Source: Mesostigma viride (lineage: Eukaryota; Streptophyta; Mesostigmatophyceae; Mesostigmatales; Mesostigmataceae). From it: a stretch of DNA of 64,000 nucleotides. The translations under genes were made by a program, and so were the position numbers. The notes under the pieces were generated by a model. It had not been told where the DNA came from, made no database searches, and saw nothing but the letters and a program-made list of their open reading frames with translations. Location of the stretch: NCBI GenBank assembly GCA_009746045.1, contig RPFO01002194.1, forward strand, positions 12,501 to 76,500, given 5' to 3'. Below, piece by piece: positions 43,380 to 54,529 of this stretch. The first letter of the stretch is position 1. Each line of letters begins with the position of its first letter.

Positions 43380-43610
43380 GCTCACGTAGGTGGGACAGTG
43401 TTCCAACTCCGGTAGGTGGGACAAATTCAGCAAAGCGGGACATGTTCAGGTGTCCCACCTAACTGAAATTATGTCCCACCTTGTTGAATTTGGAAAAACA
43501 TGGTGTCCCACCTACCGGCATTTGTGATACAGGTCTGTCTCACCTACCGAACTTGAAGCTGTGTCCCACCTAACTGTATGTTTCTATGTGTCCCACCTTC
43601 CTGAATGCAG
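43380..43610. repeat. Left subterminal GTCCCACCTA repeats
   Basis: At least eight copies of TCCCACCT or its complement with short spacers. The mirror set is at 48540-48790. Confidence 0.85.
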
Positions 43611-43844
43611 TGGCTACGCACATATGGGCTCTATGTGTCATACTCCTACATATGTTATGCATACATGTCCCTATTACTCCTATGGGGCATGCTACCTATT
43701 CTGCACGTTTGCTCGATCATGCCGTAGGGACACTTGATCTGTGTGCAACCGATAATACGCTGGAAATTAAATCAATCAAGTGCAAATATGGTAGTTCTTG
43801 CAGATTTGTATGACAACATTGTTATTGTTATATGGTGCATGGGG

Positions 43845-44158
43845 GTGGGGTTAGAACCCCCCACCCCCACCCCACTTCACCGCACTTCACCCCACTTCAC
43901 CCCACTTCACCCCACTTCACCCCACTTCACCCCACTTCACCCCACTTCACACCCCCCACCCCCACCCCCACCCCCACCCACCCCCACCCCACCCCCACCC
44001 CACCCCCACCCCCACCCCACCCCACCCCCCCCCACCCCACCCCCACCCACCCCACCCCCACCCCCACCCCCACCCCACCCCACCCCCACCCCACCCCACC
44101 CCCACCCCCACCCCCACCCACCCCACCCCACCCCCACCCCCACCCCCACCCCCACCAT
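43845..44158. repeat. CCCCACC / CCCACTTCA low-complexity array
   Basis: Seven tandem CCCACTTCA units followed by about 200 bp of CCCCA/CCCCCA. It is strongly strand-asymmetric, so it is G-rich on the minus strand and a candidate for G-quadruplex formation. The Pro/His/Thr frames over it are artefacts. Confidence 0.93.
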
Positions 44159-44216
44159 ATAACAACAACATAACAACACCACGATAAGAAATGACATCGT
44201 GGTGCAGTCGCCACCG

Positions 44217-44420
44217 CCATCATCAAGGAGACAACCTGCGCAGGCCAGAAATCGGGAGAATTCGGGCAATCATGTACAAGACAACAGGCTCCAGGTCAGC
44301 CAAGCGCTCGTACGTGCGAAACTTGATGACTGGGTCTGCAATCGCCATAATCCAAGTGATGCACATGTACAACCACGTCATAACTCGGAAGCTTTGGATT
44401 AGGATCATAAAAGATTGACT
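44217..44420 (+). CDS. Short conserved coding block (DNxRRPEIGRIR), second copy
   Basis: The frame reads GDNLRRPEIGRIRAIMYKTT ... SYVRNLMTG ... RKLWIRIIKD then stop. It is related to the minus-strand block at 19478-19684. It may be an exon (CAG| at 44205). Unknown function. Confidence 0.35.
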
Positions 44421-45088
44421 CAAACAATTACCGTGCTAGCAAGATGTGGGCAAGAGAATGCATCCATGGTTGTTGTAATGGTGTAAAAAGGGTGCCAGAT
44501 TTTCAAGTAAGGAATCATGAATAACCATGCCGCACCTCATGGCCATGCATATACATGGTGGCAAAAAATTTCACATCATCCACACGGCCATGTGTGTGCC
44601 TGCACGTGTATGGTTGTGAAAATTGACAGCATTTTTATTATGCACACGCCCATGTATGCATGATTGCCTATGACGTCCACGCAGGCATTAAAATTCACAA
44701 GGCCTCGCATTCGATCGTGCTTGCAAAAAACTGTCCATCAACACAATACGCCTAGCCTGCAGCCTGCATGTAGTGCATGGTTGCACAAAACAGAACTACA
44801 TGAACACAATGAATGAATGCGCAAACTTTGTGCCCACACTTGGAATTACCCCAAACTGAACAACGCGGTTATAATGCACATGGCCTCACATTTACTCATG
44901 CGAAAACCCTTTAAGCATCAGCACAATGGCCATCATGAGGAACCCAGCAACGGGATTCGTGATTGGAAGGATTCTGAATCACGCACCTGTGTTCAGTCAT
45001 ATTTGCAAAGAACCGACATCGGGTTGACCAGAGCTGACGTCCACGGACCACTCTTCGTCACTGGAATTCCCTTCATTATCCTCAGAAC

Positions 45089-45514
45089 TTAATTGGGCTC
45101 AGAGCTTGAACCAGCTGCGACGTGTAGAAACTGCCCCGGCTGCTTGGTCGGTAAGAAAATGCATTTCTGGGTGCGCACCAGCTTCCAAAACTTCTCCGAA
45201 TCCCCGGAATCTGAAGACCCCCCGGAATCTGTTCTTGCCAAAACGGCCTCCGCTTCATTCCCTTGCCGGTTGTGAGTCTCAGAAGCCAAGGATGCAGAAG
45301 CTGGTTGTTCTTCCTGGATCACTGTAAGACCTGAAGGCGATGCCTTGGTACTCATGTCCTCATCATTTGTAGAGGACGCTAGGTCTGGGGTGGAGTTCAA
45401 CTCATCATCAACATCAACGCTGGGCTGGACCTTCACCGGTGTAGAGGCCCCGGAAGCTGCCTCATAAGCAGCCTCCGAATCTGCCTCTGAACCATGATGA
45501 AGCGCTTTATCCAT
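45089..45514 (-). CDS. Hypothetical Ser/Glu-rich protein in the pogo-like element
   Basis: A 141-codon frame with ATG at 45514. Acidic and Ser/Ala-rich (DKALHHGSEADSEAA, TPDLASSTNDEDMS), ending with a more ordered part KFWKLVRTQKCIFLPTKQPG. No domain is recognised. It reads outwards from the same region as the transposase part, on the opposite strand. Confidence 0.3.
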   Translation of the reverse strand: MDKALHHGSEADSEAAYEAASGASTPVKVQPSVDVDDELNSTPDLASSTNDEDMSTKASPSGLTVIQEEQPASASLASETHNRQGNEAEAVLARTDSGGSSDSGDSEKFWKLVRTQKCIFLPTKQPGQFLHVAAGSSSEPN

Positions 45515-45744
45515 CGTTTCAAGAAGAAAAACAAGCTATATGTACCGCTGCTCTCGTAGTGTAAGTATTTATGCAGTTAACGATACTTGATAATAAAGCC
45601 ACGTCGAATTATATACAATACGTATGTGCGGTGTAGTGAAATATTGGTCTTGGTAGTGATATGTGACCACTTGTGTGTATACACAGTACAGTACACCGCC
45701 TCACGGGTACGTGGGCTGTTCCCGCACCACGTGGAAGTGGGACG

Positions 45745-46175
45745 TTTGCGTACTACGTAGCCGTGAAAGTGGGACGGTTCGCGTACCACTTAGCCGTGAA
45801 AGTGGGACGGTTCGCGTACCACGTAGCCGTGGAAGTGGGCTGTATGCGCCTGTGGGACGGTCTCAACCACAATCTGAGTACGTGGAACAGGTGCCCCACC
45901 TTGCCGCGTAGGTGGGACAGTCCCATCCAAAATCCGAGTACGTGGAACATGTGGCCCACCTTGCTGCGTATGTGGAACAGTCCCATCCAAAATCTGAGTA
46001 CGAGGAACAGGTGCCCCACCTTGCTGCGTAGGTGGAACAGTCCCATCCAAAATCTGAGTACGTGGAACAGGTGCCCCATCTTGCTGCGTTGAGTTGCTGC
46101 GTTGGTGGGACTGGCTCTTCCAAAATCTGAGTACGTGGAACAGGTGGCCCACCTTGCTGCGTTGGTCGGTGGGCT
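45745..46175. repeat. 33-bp and 60-bp tandem repeats
   Basis: Three copies of CGTGAAAGTGGGACGGTTCGCGTACCAC (about 33 bp, 45750-45845). Then about five copies of a 60-bp unit with TGAGTACGTGGAACAGGTG, CCCACCTTGCTGCGTAGGTGG and ACAGTCCCATCCAAAATC (45873-46165). The CCCACCT core resembles the subterminal motif of the element. Confidence 0.88.
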
Positions 46176-46558
46176 GTCGCATCCACAATAAACGTACATC
46201 AGTACACGTGGCACTGTAGGCGCCCCACCTTATGAATTCCCCTTCTGCCGGCGTAATTAACATGGTATACCTACTATACTGTAAGGAGGTGAGAGAGGCA
46301 CACGCTGGCTACGTACAGTACGTTGGCACGTGACTTTTGTTAGAGAGTGCTAGTCAGCTGCATCAGTTAATGATCAATTAACTAATTATTGAACACGTGA
46401 CTGCATCCGTGGTCTGAGGTCTCTAACTATATACGGTGAGCCGCTATGGCGAGCGGCTCAGGCGAGCCGGAGTGCAGTCCATATCATCCGCAGGGCCAGC
46501 TGTCGGCGGCTCGGGTGATGCCCCCGCAGGTCTGGACCTGCAAGCTTTCTTGTGCCGC

Positions 46559-46993
46559 ATGTCACCGAGGACGAGGGAAAAGCAACTACGACAGGCAGGG
46601 CTAACCACGGCATCAGAAGCGGGGCTGGTAAACTCCGACAAACCAGCTGACAAGGGCGAAAAAGTAAGCCGTGCGCCGCGAGATGAAATTACGTTCAGGG
46701 ATATGCGCACCAAGCGGAAGATTCTGGACGCCTTTCACGAGAGCGGATTGTCGCAGCGCCAATTCTGCAAAACTAGCGACCCCCCCATCCCGATTTCAAC
46801 CTTCAACCGCATGCTCACAGAGGAGGCGGCCATCAAGGCTGCAGCAGACAACCCCAAGCTAGCGGGGAAGAAGTGCCCAAGTCGTGTCAGAAACCCGACT
46901 ACGGCCAAGTTTCCCTTGGTGGAGAAAGAGGTGGCCACTGAGATTCGCGAGTATCGGAGCAAGGGGTACATGGTCAACCGCGCGCTTGTGCGC
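46559..46993 (+). CDS. Pogo-like transposase N-terminal region (CENP-B-type DNA binding)
   Basis: The first ATG in the open frame is at 46559. A Psq-type helix-turn-helix (TKRKILDAFHESGLSQRQFC ... STFNRML) is followed by a CENPB-type second helix-turn-helix (FPLVEKEVATEIREYRSKGY), as in pogo/Tigger transposases. It ends at a donor (CGC|GTAAGT, 46994). The TA duplication and CAGG termini fit this family. The downstream DDE domain is absent, so the product could bind the ends but not cut them. Confidence 0.7.
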
Positions 46994-47304
46994 GTAAGTT
47001 TATTTCCATCATAATTGTCGGTATTTTTCCTGCTGCATTTTGTACATGTCGCACTAGTTTGCTGAGTTTCGATTGTTTCATGAGTATGCATGCAGCCCGG
47101 CCCCGTGAGAATTTGACGTGGAAGAGCTCGACGAGCCGAAAGTATGTAATGGTCTTCTTCGTTGCATGCAGCCAAATGATGCAGCGTAACCACCCAGCAA
47201 CGGGTGATCATGAATTATGTAAGGGTTGGAAACTAGCAGTCTTGCTCATTTCTTGGCGATATATCCCAGCTGCCCCCCCTTTATTTGAAAGATATTGCTC
47301 ATGA

Positions 47305-47672
47305 TGCAAGAAGGCTGGAGCAGTGAAGGCAACCTGGGACAAGGCCGGATGTGAGGCAGCTGACGTGGTGGGAAGGGGGGGGGCAGCCGACCAGGTGGGG
47401 GCAGCAGGGGTCGGCAACCCAGCGGCGGGAGCACCACCACCAACGGATCAGGCCACCCGCCCAGCCAAGAAAAAGTCCAAGCCTTCTCTCCCTCCTCTCG
47501 AGCTTCCGCCACAGCGCACTGTGGCAAAGCATGCCGAGGTGCTGACAACGGCGGACTGGGCCAAATACCAGGTTTTCACCTTGTGTGGTGACGGCCTGAC
47601 GTACTACGGAAACCCTGACCCACAGGACCCGTATGCAAAGAAGTATGACAACCACTGGCGCATGGTGGTCAA
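47305..47672 (+). CDS. Hypothetical protein, exon 1 of 2
   Basis: Open from 47305, after a CAG at 47320 or earlier. Ala/Pro-rich, then basic (RPAKKKSKPS), then an ordered part (RTVAKHAEVLTTADWAKYQV, YGNPDPQDPYAKKYDNHWRM). It ends GTC AA|GTAAGT. No family recognised. It could be a 3' exon of the pogo transposase gene with a replaced C-terminus, or a captured host exon. Confidence 0.4.
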
Positions 47673-47864
47673 GTAAGTATCGTTGCATGGGTTGGCTCCA
47701 AGATATACTGGACCATTTATGTGACAAGAATGTACACTCTGTATGTAACTCTGCAAACCCATGCCATGTGTGACTAGGTAGCATGCAGTACATATGTCTA
47801 CCGCACACATGCGACAGGTCACGCCGGCATGATCAAATGGGCCAACATATTAGTAGGCGTATGA

Positions 47865-48135
47865 GCACACACACATCACACATCACACATCACACATCAC
47901 CCATCACACATCGCACATCACACATCACCCATCACACATCACGCGTACATCACACGTACATATGCACTGTCACACGCACATGCACCACAACACAGGGACG
48001 CACCCCCACACACCCCACACCCCCACACCCCCACCCCCACCCCAACCCCACCCCCACCACCACCATGTACCGCCGCCGCCGCCGCCACCACCACCACAAC
48101 AACAACAACCACCACCAACAACAACAACAACATTG
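47865..48135. repeat. Compound microsatellite (CATCACA, CCCCCA, CCG, CCA, CAA)
   Basis: Successive short arrays inside the presumed intron between 47673 and 48202. No coding value. Confidence 0.9.
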
Positions 48136-48202
48136 TACTTCGCATTTGTAATGCATTATTATGGTGTGTGGTTGTGTGTCTTGGCACGTTTCTTATGTGC
48201 AG

Positions 48203-48299
48203 GTACCCTAAACAGCATGGGCAGAAGCGCACGGAAAGGGTGAAGCAAACGTTTGTGATCGCTGACTACGGAGTCGCATGGTGCCTTGTTGCGATGTAG
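48203..48299 (+). CDS. Hypothetical protein, exon 2 of 2
   Basis: After an acceptor (TTATGTGCAG) the frame continues in phase with the previous exon: YPKQHGQKRTERVKQTFVIA, then DYGVAWCLVAM and stop. The 530-bp intron contains CATCACA and CCCCCA/CCG/CCA/CAA microsatellites. Confidence 0.4.
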
Positions 48300-48810
48300 A
48301 CTTTTCCCTGTGGGCCCAACTGCCCTTCATGTTTTTAATATCTGGCCATCATGTTGTAAACGGAGGTATTAGGGTTGCGTCATTAATAATCGCACCCGCC
48401 TGCCGTATTTCTGGCACACCTTGAATAGGCTAGGTAGGGCTTGCCGTGACCTTTCCGGCACAGTTTATATAGCACTGAAACGAGTGCAGACAGTATAGCT
48501 GAAACTAGCTCATTATGTATAGGTGTTACACATCCATGCCACACAACTCGGTGGGACATGTCCCACCAACCTGTGTTTTGTATGTGTATGAACATGTGTC
48601 CCACCTACATGTAATTGAAAATTTGCCTGTCCCACCGACCTGAATTTTGAACATGTAACTGTCCCACCACACTGAATTTTGAAAGCTACCCTGTCCCACT
48701 TACATGAATACCTGAAACATGGCTGTTCCACGTACCTGAACCTGGTGTCTCTCCTAGGTGAAAAGTGTCCCACTCGCGTCCCACCTACGTGAGCTGCCCC
48801 TGTATGTCGG

Positions 48811-49155
48811 AGTTGAGTAACTCTAGAGCCCTAGGATCTGGCTCTAAGTTCCCCATGTCCGTCCGCACGCCTTCCGCTAGCGTCCGCTAAGCCGCCGGCT
48901 ATAATCCGGCGGTCCGATGCGGTCGACCGGTCTAAGGGCGGCGCCTAGGGCCGGCGCCACCTAGGCCCCAGTCCGGGGCCTTATCCGGGTCGGTACGGAC
49001 AGCTAGCTTGTCCCACGGTTACGGCTAACCGGATAGGGTTTGCTGGCTAAGACATAAACCAGTGGTGGGCCAGCTCCGACAGCAGTTCTCTGTGTTCACC
49101 TTATCCCAAGCTCAACGTGACCGACCGCCATAGCTGAGCCGGTCGTGCTTTAACT
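48811..49155 (+). repeat. Element A 3' LTR, locus 2
   Basis: AGTTGAG...TTTAACT followed by TGGGG. One base differs from the 5' LTR (GGTCGTGC for GGTCGGGC). Confidence 0.95.
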
Positions 49156-49156
49156 T

Positions 49157-49788
49157 GGGGCACACATGACCTTTAAAGAGCCGCGTGTTGCCTTGTCCAG
49201 CCCAGAAACCTTGAGCCAGTTAGTCAGGGCTATGTTGTCAGCAACATTAAAGCCATGAGCCCTGCCCTCCTCAACCATTTTACAATAGTTGAGGAAGTTC
49301 TGGATAAGGTCTCCCTTGACCTCCCACCCTTGGTACTTATCCTGCCAATGGATCCCCACTTTCTTCCGTTGATCCTCTAGCAGCTCCCTCAGTTCTGCCA
49401 CGTAGACTGCCCAGGCCTTGTTGGCCTTTTTGCATTCTCTAGTGAGGTCTTTAATCTGATCTGTGCATTTGCCAAAAGTCTGGCTGCCTATCCAGATCTG
49501 ATAATAGTTTGTACCACCGTACAAACTTGGAAACCCCTCTAGTCCCTCCACAAACTCCTCTGCCTGCTTTGGCTTAGAGTCTGAAGTGACAGGTTGCAGC
49601 TGATTAACTATAAGGAGACCCTGGGTGGTGAGATCATATCCTGAAACAGCATGTGTATTATTATTAATCAAAGGGATATTGGTGATCTCTCCGGTGACGC
49701 CCACATCATCCACGTGAGCCGTCCCACTACCAGCACCCCCATCTTTATTGCCACTGGCTGGGCCCTTGCTACGTCGCCCATCAGCCAT
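49157..49788 (-). CDS. Element B gag, N-terminal part
   Basis: ATG at 49788 in good context (taccATGGCTGATGG). 210 codons: DVGVTGEITNIPLINNN, KQAEEFVEGLEGFPSLYGG, a helical stretch (KDLTRECKKANKAWAVYVAE), GIHWQDKYQGWEVKGD and NIALTNWLKVSGLDKATRG. It is interrupted by A after VMCAP and resumes at 41498. The overall layout, a helical domain before the zinc knuckle, fits a retroviral-type gag. Confidence 0.82.
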
Positions 49789-49916
49789 GGTAAACTACAC
49801 TAGCTGTGTGTATGGACCTGAGCTAAGCAGCTTGTAAAAAAACAAAAGACAGGTAGATATGTACAATCTGTCAAAAAGCCGCCTGCCCCGGTGCCGACCG
49901 CGCCACCATGCCGAAT

Positions 49917-50571
49917 TCAGTCGAGACCACGAAAATCGCAGTAGTCGTAGTCGTAAATTGGATCGTTGACGACAGGTGCAGGCCCCTCCTGGCCTCGCCC
50001 AACCTCAATCGTCACCGGAGTTTCGATGACGATGGGGTCCAACCGACGGCCCGTCGCCGGATCAATGCGGCGACGACGGCGGCGGGTGACGATACGGAGC
50101 GGGTTGGTAAGAATCGTTAGAAAATCCCACCCGTCCGGCGCCCACTCTCGCAAAGCAGACAAGAACGCGACAAGGTTGAGCAGCAATTGCCGCTCACGCG
50201 TCCGGAAGCCTCGCGACAGCAACTGCAGAATCGCAAGGTCTTGAAACAGGTTGGTTGTGATCGTCGGAATGACGCCCGAACGAACCGACAGCCAGTTAGC
50301 GAGATTGCGCTGATAGCCTGTGAGCGATGAAACCGCGTTGTCGATCTCCTCAGAGACCTCGGCCACCGCGCTGGGCGCTTGCAACCCCGCCCGGGTATGG
50401 ACTTCGAAGTCCGCAAGCAAAGCTCGAATGGAATCGAGATAATCGCGAAACCCGGGAACAATCGTAGGTTGCGGAGGCGCGGGAGGCAGTCGTAAGCTTT
50501 GCAACAGCGCCTGCCGCTGAGCGCGTAGCTCCGTGCTGGAAGCTACCGCCTGGTCAACAACTGTCACAGTG
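49917..50571 (-). CDS. Element B extra upstream ORF (ORF X), downstream part
   Basis: An open frame between the 5' LTR and gag of B, cut at 50571 by the hAT element. About 218 codons: TELRAQRQALLQSLRLPPAP, RDYLDSIRALLADFEVHTR, SLTGYQRNLANWLSVRSGV, RERQLLLNLVAFLSALREW, then an arginine run (TRRRRRRIDPATGRR), and it ends YDYDYCDFRGLD. Mostly helical with a basic patch that could bind nucleic acid. No family is recognised. Codon use is richer in TCG and CGN than in gag. Position directly after the LTR suggests it is the first product of the element. Confidence 0.6.
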
Positions 50572-50898
50572 AACGCCAATACGCCGTATAATACGGTAAA
50601 TACGTCGTATTATACAATACGGCGGGGTTTGGCGTACTAACGTACTAGAAATACGGCGTATTGCGTTCTCAACGCCAATACGGCGCATAATACGTATTTT
50701 TCGCGTTTTATACGGCGCCCGGCACCGGAATTTGGCGCCAGAGCTAGTTTTGGCGCAGCTCATGCAGCCGACAGCCTTGCGCGCCAAAAGTAACCGCCGC
50801 TACCGAAGCTGAGGCTTGAGGCCGCTAACACTAAACATGCAAAAGGTGCTGCCGCCTGTCTACCGGGCAGTAGCACAGTGCTGGCATTTACTAGCTGC

Positions 50899-52241
50899 AT
50901 GGAAAGAAGAGCGATGGCGCACGGTCGAGGCAAGGAACCTGACCTCGGAATAAACTACGATGACATGTCAGAGTCGGAGTACGAAGAGGCCAAAGCACGA
51001 CATCTTGCTAGCTTGGAGTTAGATGAGGATGCCGACAACAATGACGGTGGGGACGAGGAGCCTACTGGCCCCGACAGCAGTGGGGACGAGGGGGGAGGTG
51101 ATTCAAAGCCGGCCAAGGCTGCCGTTTGGGAGTTTGTCAAGAAGGAGCGCATTGTAGTGAAAGGCTTGCTGACGAACAACTACAAGCAATCCTGCCTTCA
51201 GTGCGGCGCAACCTGGAGGGGAAGCGCCACTAGGGCAAAGCTCCACATCGTGGGCAAGCCTTGGTGCCGGGATGTGAAGCCTTGCCCCAATCCGCCGAAG
51301 GTATATAAGGCGTATTTGCAGGGGATTTTCAGGGCCGCGGACCTGAAGAGGCGTGGCCAAGCGGACCACATGGAGCTCGTGACCAAGCGGCAGCGACTCA
51401 ACTGTGATGGCCTCGTGGAGGGCAGCGCCTCTGAGTGGCACGACGCCCAGGTTGGCTCTTCACAACAGCACAGCTCGAGCAGACCTGAGGCATCCGAGGA
51501 GGGCCTGACCATACCGCAGATGATGAAGCTGGACAAGCTGCAGCTGGACCTTGCACTGTGCAAGGGTATGATTTCTGCTGGTATCCCTTTCAATGTCCTT
51601 AACAATGATGCCTTTCGTGCTGCATTGACCAGCATCAGCCTGGGGGGGGGGGCCTTGGTCAAACTCGGCGGGTACAAGCCGCCCGCGCCCACCACGATGA
51701 GGACTCGCGACGTCCCCCTTGTTACCGCCGAGGTGGAAGCGCAGGTTGTTACTCGCCTGGAGCTGGCCAACACCACGGGTGGCACCCTGATCACAGACGG
51801 GTGGAAAGACTGCTCTGGCAATTCGCTGATCATGACTGTGTTTCAGCTGCCAGACTTTGTCTACTTCCTAGGAAGCGACAATGTCACCGGCAGGACCAAG
51901 ACTGCCGCCTTCCTCACGGAAACCCTGCAGCCCCACATCGAGAAGATCACTGCAGGCAAGGTGGTGCAGCTGATTACGGACACCGCGAGCGTCATGGAGC
52001 TGATGAAGCGCAATATTGAGGAGATTTATCCGAACATCATCATCTCCCAGTGTGCATCGCACAAGCTGGACCTCCTGCTGGAGGACATCGCCAAGGTGGA
52101 CCCCATCAAGAACGTGCTGGAGCAGGCACAGCAGGTGGTGGGCTACGTGCGGTCCCACGAGAAGGTCAACCATCGCATGATGACTGCCGAGCCTGGAACC
52201 CTGGAACTCAAGAACTACGGCAAGACCCGGTTCGCCACGAG
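50899..52241 (+). CDS. hAT transposase, exon 1
   Basis: ATG at 50899. 447 codons: an acidic N-terminus (DEDADNNDGGDEEPTG); a BED-like zinc finger (SCLQCGATWRGSATRAKLHI); and a DUF659-type catalytic part with TLITDGWKDCSGNSLI (first D), QLITDTASVMELMKRN (second D) and QCASHKLDLLLEDIAK. It ends at a phase-2 donor (ACG AG|GTAACA). The order and motifs match plant/algal Ac-like hAT transposases with a DUF659 domain. The product would cut the element ends and produce 8-bp duplications, as seen here. Confidence 0.88.
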
Positions 52242-52464
52242 GTAACACAATTGTATATGCTTTATTGAATGCTATTGCTATTCAAGCTTGCCTGCTAGTG
52301 CTTCAGTGCTACTTGCCGGTTGCCTTCCCATTTTCCACAAGCCTTGTTTTCCATTGATGCCTGATGCCGGCTACTTGCACATCAATCCGACATCTCTCTC
52401 CTTTCTGCTTGTGGGTGGGCAACATTGCTGCCTCATACCCCCTGTCCAACGCTTGCATGGCCAG
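52242..52464 (+). other. hAT transposase intron
   Basis: 223 bp, GTAACA ... CTTGCATGGCCAG. Removal joins FATR to FLSAMSVHQNM in phase, the usual hAT RF.S motif. Confidence 0.8.
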
Positions 52465-53300
52465 GTTCCTTTCGGCCATGAGTGTGCATCAGAACATGAC
52501 GGCGCTGATGATTACCTTCAAGGACGCTGCGTTGGAGAAGTACGCCATGCTGCAGCGCTGGGCAGTGCCGTGGGCGACCATCAAGGCCATAGTCTTGTCC
52601 CCAGCCTTCTGGGCCAACCTGGACATGGTCGTGACCATGTTTAAGCCTATGCACGAGGTGCTGCGGCGCACCGACACCAACACGCCCTGCACGGGGTGGC
52701 TGTACAACGCCATGGCCGACCTCCGCACGCAGCTCAAGGAGGTGGCTGCGCTGCCGGCTGAGCTGGCAGAGGAGCTGGATGGCATTGTGATGAATGACTC
52801 GCTGGGAAGAGCTGCACTCTCCCATTCACGCTGCAGGGTACCTGCTCAACCCAGCCTTCTGGATGGTCGACCCCCGCGGGCACGAGGCTGAGATCAAGGA
52901 AGGCTTTCTCATCTGCTGCCGCAAGCTGCTGTCATCCTCCAAGGTGGCCCGCGCGATGAGCCAGCTCACCCAGTACCACACGAAACGTGGCAGCTTCGGC
53001 GCCCCAGAAGCCATTGCGGCCGCTTTGCATGTCGCAAATGGCAAGCTGGAGCCGTGGGAGTGGTGGATGACGTGGGGAGATACCACCAAGGAGCTGCAGG
53101 ACGTGGCGATGAAGGTGCTGGCCCAGCCGGTCTCCAGCGGTGCTGTGGAACGTGTCAACAGCAGCGCTGGGTGGATCAAGAGCCTGCGTCGGAACCGGAT
53201 GAGCCACATCATGCACAACAGGCTCATCAGCACACACCACAACCTGCAAGCTTTATCAAAGCTGAAGGAGATTTCAGATGAGGATGCCCTGGAGGCATAA
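52465..53300 (+). CDS. hAT transposase, exon 2 (one frameshift)
   Basis: FLSAMSVHQNMTALMITFKD ... AIVLSPAFWANLDMVVTMFK, helical all-alpha insertion, then at about 52793 one extra A shifts the frame to MTRWEELHSPIHAAGYLLNP. The C-terminal dimerisation region (SSGAVERVNSSAGWIKSLRR, NRMSHIMHNRLISTHHNLQA) is complete and contains the catalytic-region E. It ends at TAA 53300. Confidence 0.85.
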
Positions 53301-53462
53301 GCCAGTTTAGTTTGCTGGCCTAGATTTAGAGTGCCGTGCATGGTGGCGCTAGAGCTTGGGGCTGGCCACTGGCTGGCCAGCCGGCAGCTCGCCTCATTTG
53401 TACGTGGCATGTGTACTTTGCTTTTCAAGTGGTAGGACGTAGGACTCACAATCTCACATCAT

Positions 53463-53900
53463 GATGCATGTTTATGGCATGTTGCATGACATTGTATGTA
53501 TGGCAATGATGGTGGTGGCTGCCTGCATATGTGTTTATGGCATGTTGCATGACATTGTATGTATGGCAATGATGGTGGTGGCTGCCTGCATATGTGTTTA
53601 TGGCATGGTGCATGACATTGTATGTATGGCATGGTGGTGGCTGCCTGCATAGTAGTACGTGTTTATGGCATGGTGCATGACAGTGTATGGCATGGTGGTT
53701 GCCTGCTGCAATGATGCATGTCTCTAGAACTGTAGAAAGATAGGATTTTACATCTCATATGATGATGCATGACATTGTATGTATGGCATGGTGGTGGCTG
53801 CCTGCATATGTGTTTATGTATGGCATGGGCCATGGTGCATGACAGTGTATGGCATGGTGGTTGCCTGCTGCAATGATGCATGTCTCAAGAACTTTAGATA
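53463..53900. repeat. hAT 3' minisatellite (about 60 bp)
   Basis: Repeats of GTTTATGGCATG.TGCATGACATTGTATGTATGGCAATGATGG and GTGGCTGCCTGCATAT, interrupted by a second-order repeat with CTAGAACTGTAGAAAGAT. Not coding. Confidence 0.88.
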
Positions 53901-54529
53901 GATGGGATTTTACATCTCATATGATGATGCATGTTCATGGCATGGGTGGTGATGCTACCTGAATTTGTTTATTGCCATGTTGGTTTTGGCCTTTTGGGCT
54001 TCTAGGTGGAGGAACTGGACCTTCTTGCCGCATGACTTAGCAATTAATTAATGGTTGTCATAATTAAGGAATAATAAAGAATTTGGTCAATTAGCATTAA
54101 TAAAATAATGGTTCATCATGGTGGAAGTAGCTTAGTCCCTTGCAGGAAGTAGCTTAGAATGTATGATAGGCCATACGCCCCTTCTCTGGGCTATGTGCTA
54201 CATATACTCCCAACGGAGTTATGTTACAATTCATCATGGTAGCTGCCTGCAATTGTGTTTAGTAGGGCATGGTGCATGACATTGTATGCATGGAATAAAG
54301 ATTAATTCAATTATACAAATGGGTGAGTATATATCACACTTCATGCAACTATAGACAACCAAGTGAGTGTCAATAGGCTATGACCAGTCTACGTGCATTG
54401 CATTGGTATTCATCAAGTTTGAGACATAAGCAAGAGTTTTTGAGAGGCACACCCATGGGATAAACACCTTAGAATATTTTATCCTATTTGAAAATCCACT
54501 TTTCCGGTCAAAAAAACACTTTTTTTTTT
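53901..54529. other. hAT 3' non-coding region
   Basis: No gene. Positions 54141-54232 match 14327-14415. The AT-rich remainder runs into a T11 tract and the terminal palindromes. Confidence 0.6.

Larger units (their letters stand above)
43372..48802 (+). mobile_element. Pogo-like (Tc1/mariner) DNA transposon, 5.4 kb
   Basis: The 25-bp perfect terminal inverted repeats start CAGGGGCAGCTCACG and continue TAGGTGGGAC. They are flanked by TA on both sides (43370-43371 and 48803-48804). The undisturbed site AAAGAGTATGTCGG is present at 11702. Subterminal regions (43380-43600 and 48540-48790) are filled with the motif GTCCCACCTA in both orientations, likely transposase sites. The interior encodes a CENP-B-like N-terminal transposase part (46559-46993), a second spliced frame and several repeats. 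No DDE catalytic core was found, so this copy is probably non-autonomous. Confidence 0.92.
41499..49155 (+). mobile_element. Copia-like retrotransposon A, locus 2 (internally deleted)
   Basis: Two 345-bp LTRs (41499-41843 and 48811-49155) differ by about one base and are flanked by TGGGG (41494-41498 and 49156-49160) inside the gag of B. The gag is damaged, everything from the end of the zinc knuckles to the 3' untranslated region is deleted, and a pogo-like transposon sits just before the 3' LTR. Without the pogo-like element it is 2.2 kb and non-autonomous. Confidence 0.95.

Noticed and set aside
43734-44269. Pro/His/Thr and Gly/Val-rich frames
   Set aside because: Caused by the CCCCACC low-complexity array.
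47059-47304. Frame after the pogo-like N-terminal part as transposase continuation
   Set aside because: No DDE motifs or matching splice phase could be found.
49917-50120. Plus-strand frame over ORF X
   Set aside because: Antisense shadow of the longer minus-strand frame, which has better length and is in sense with element B.
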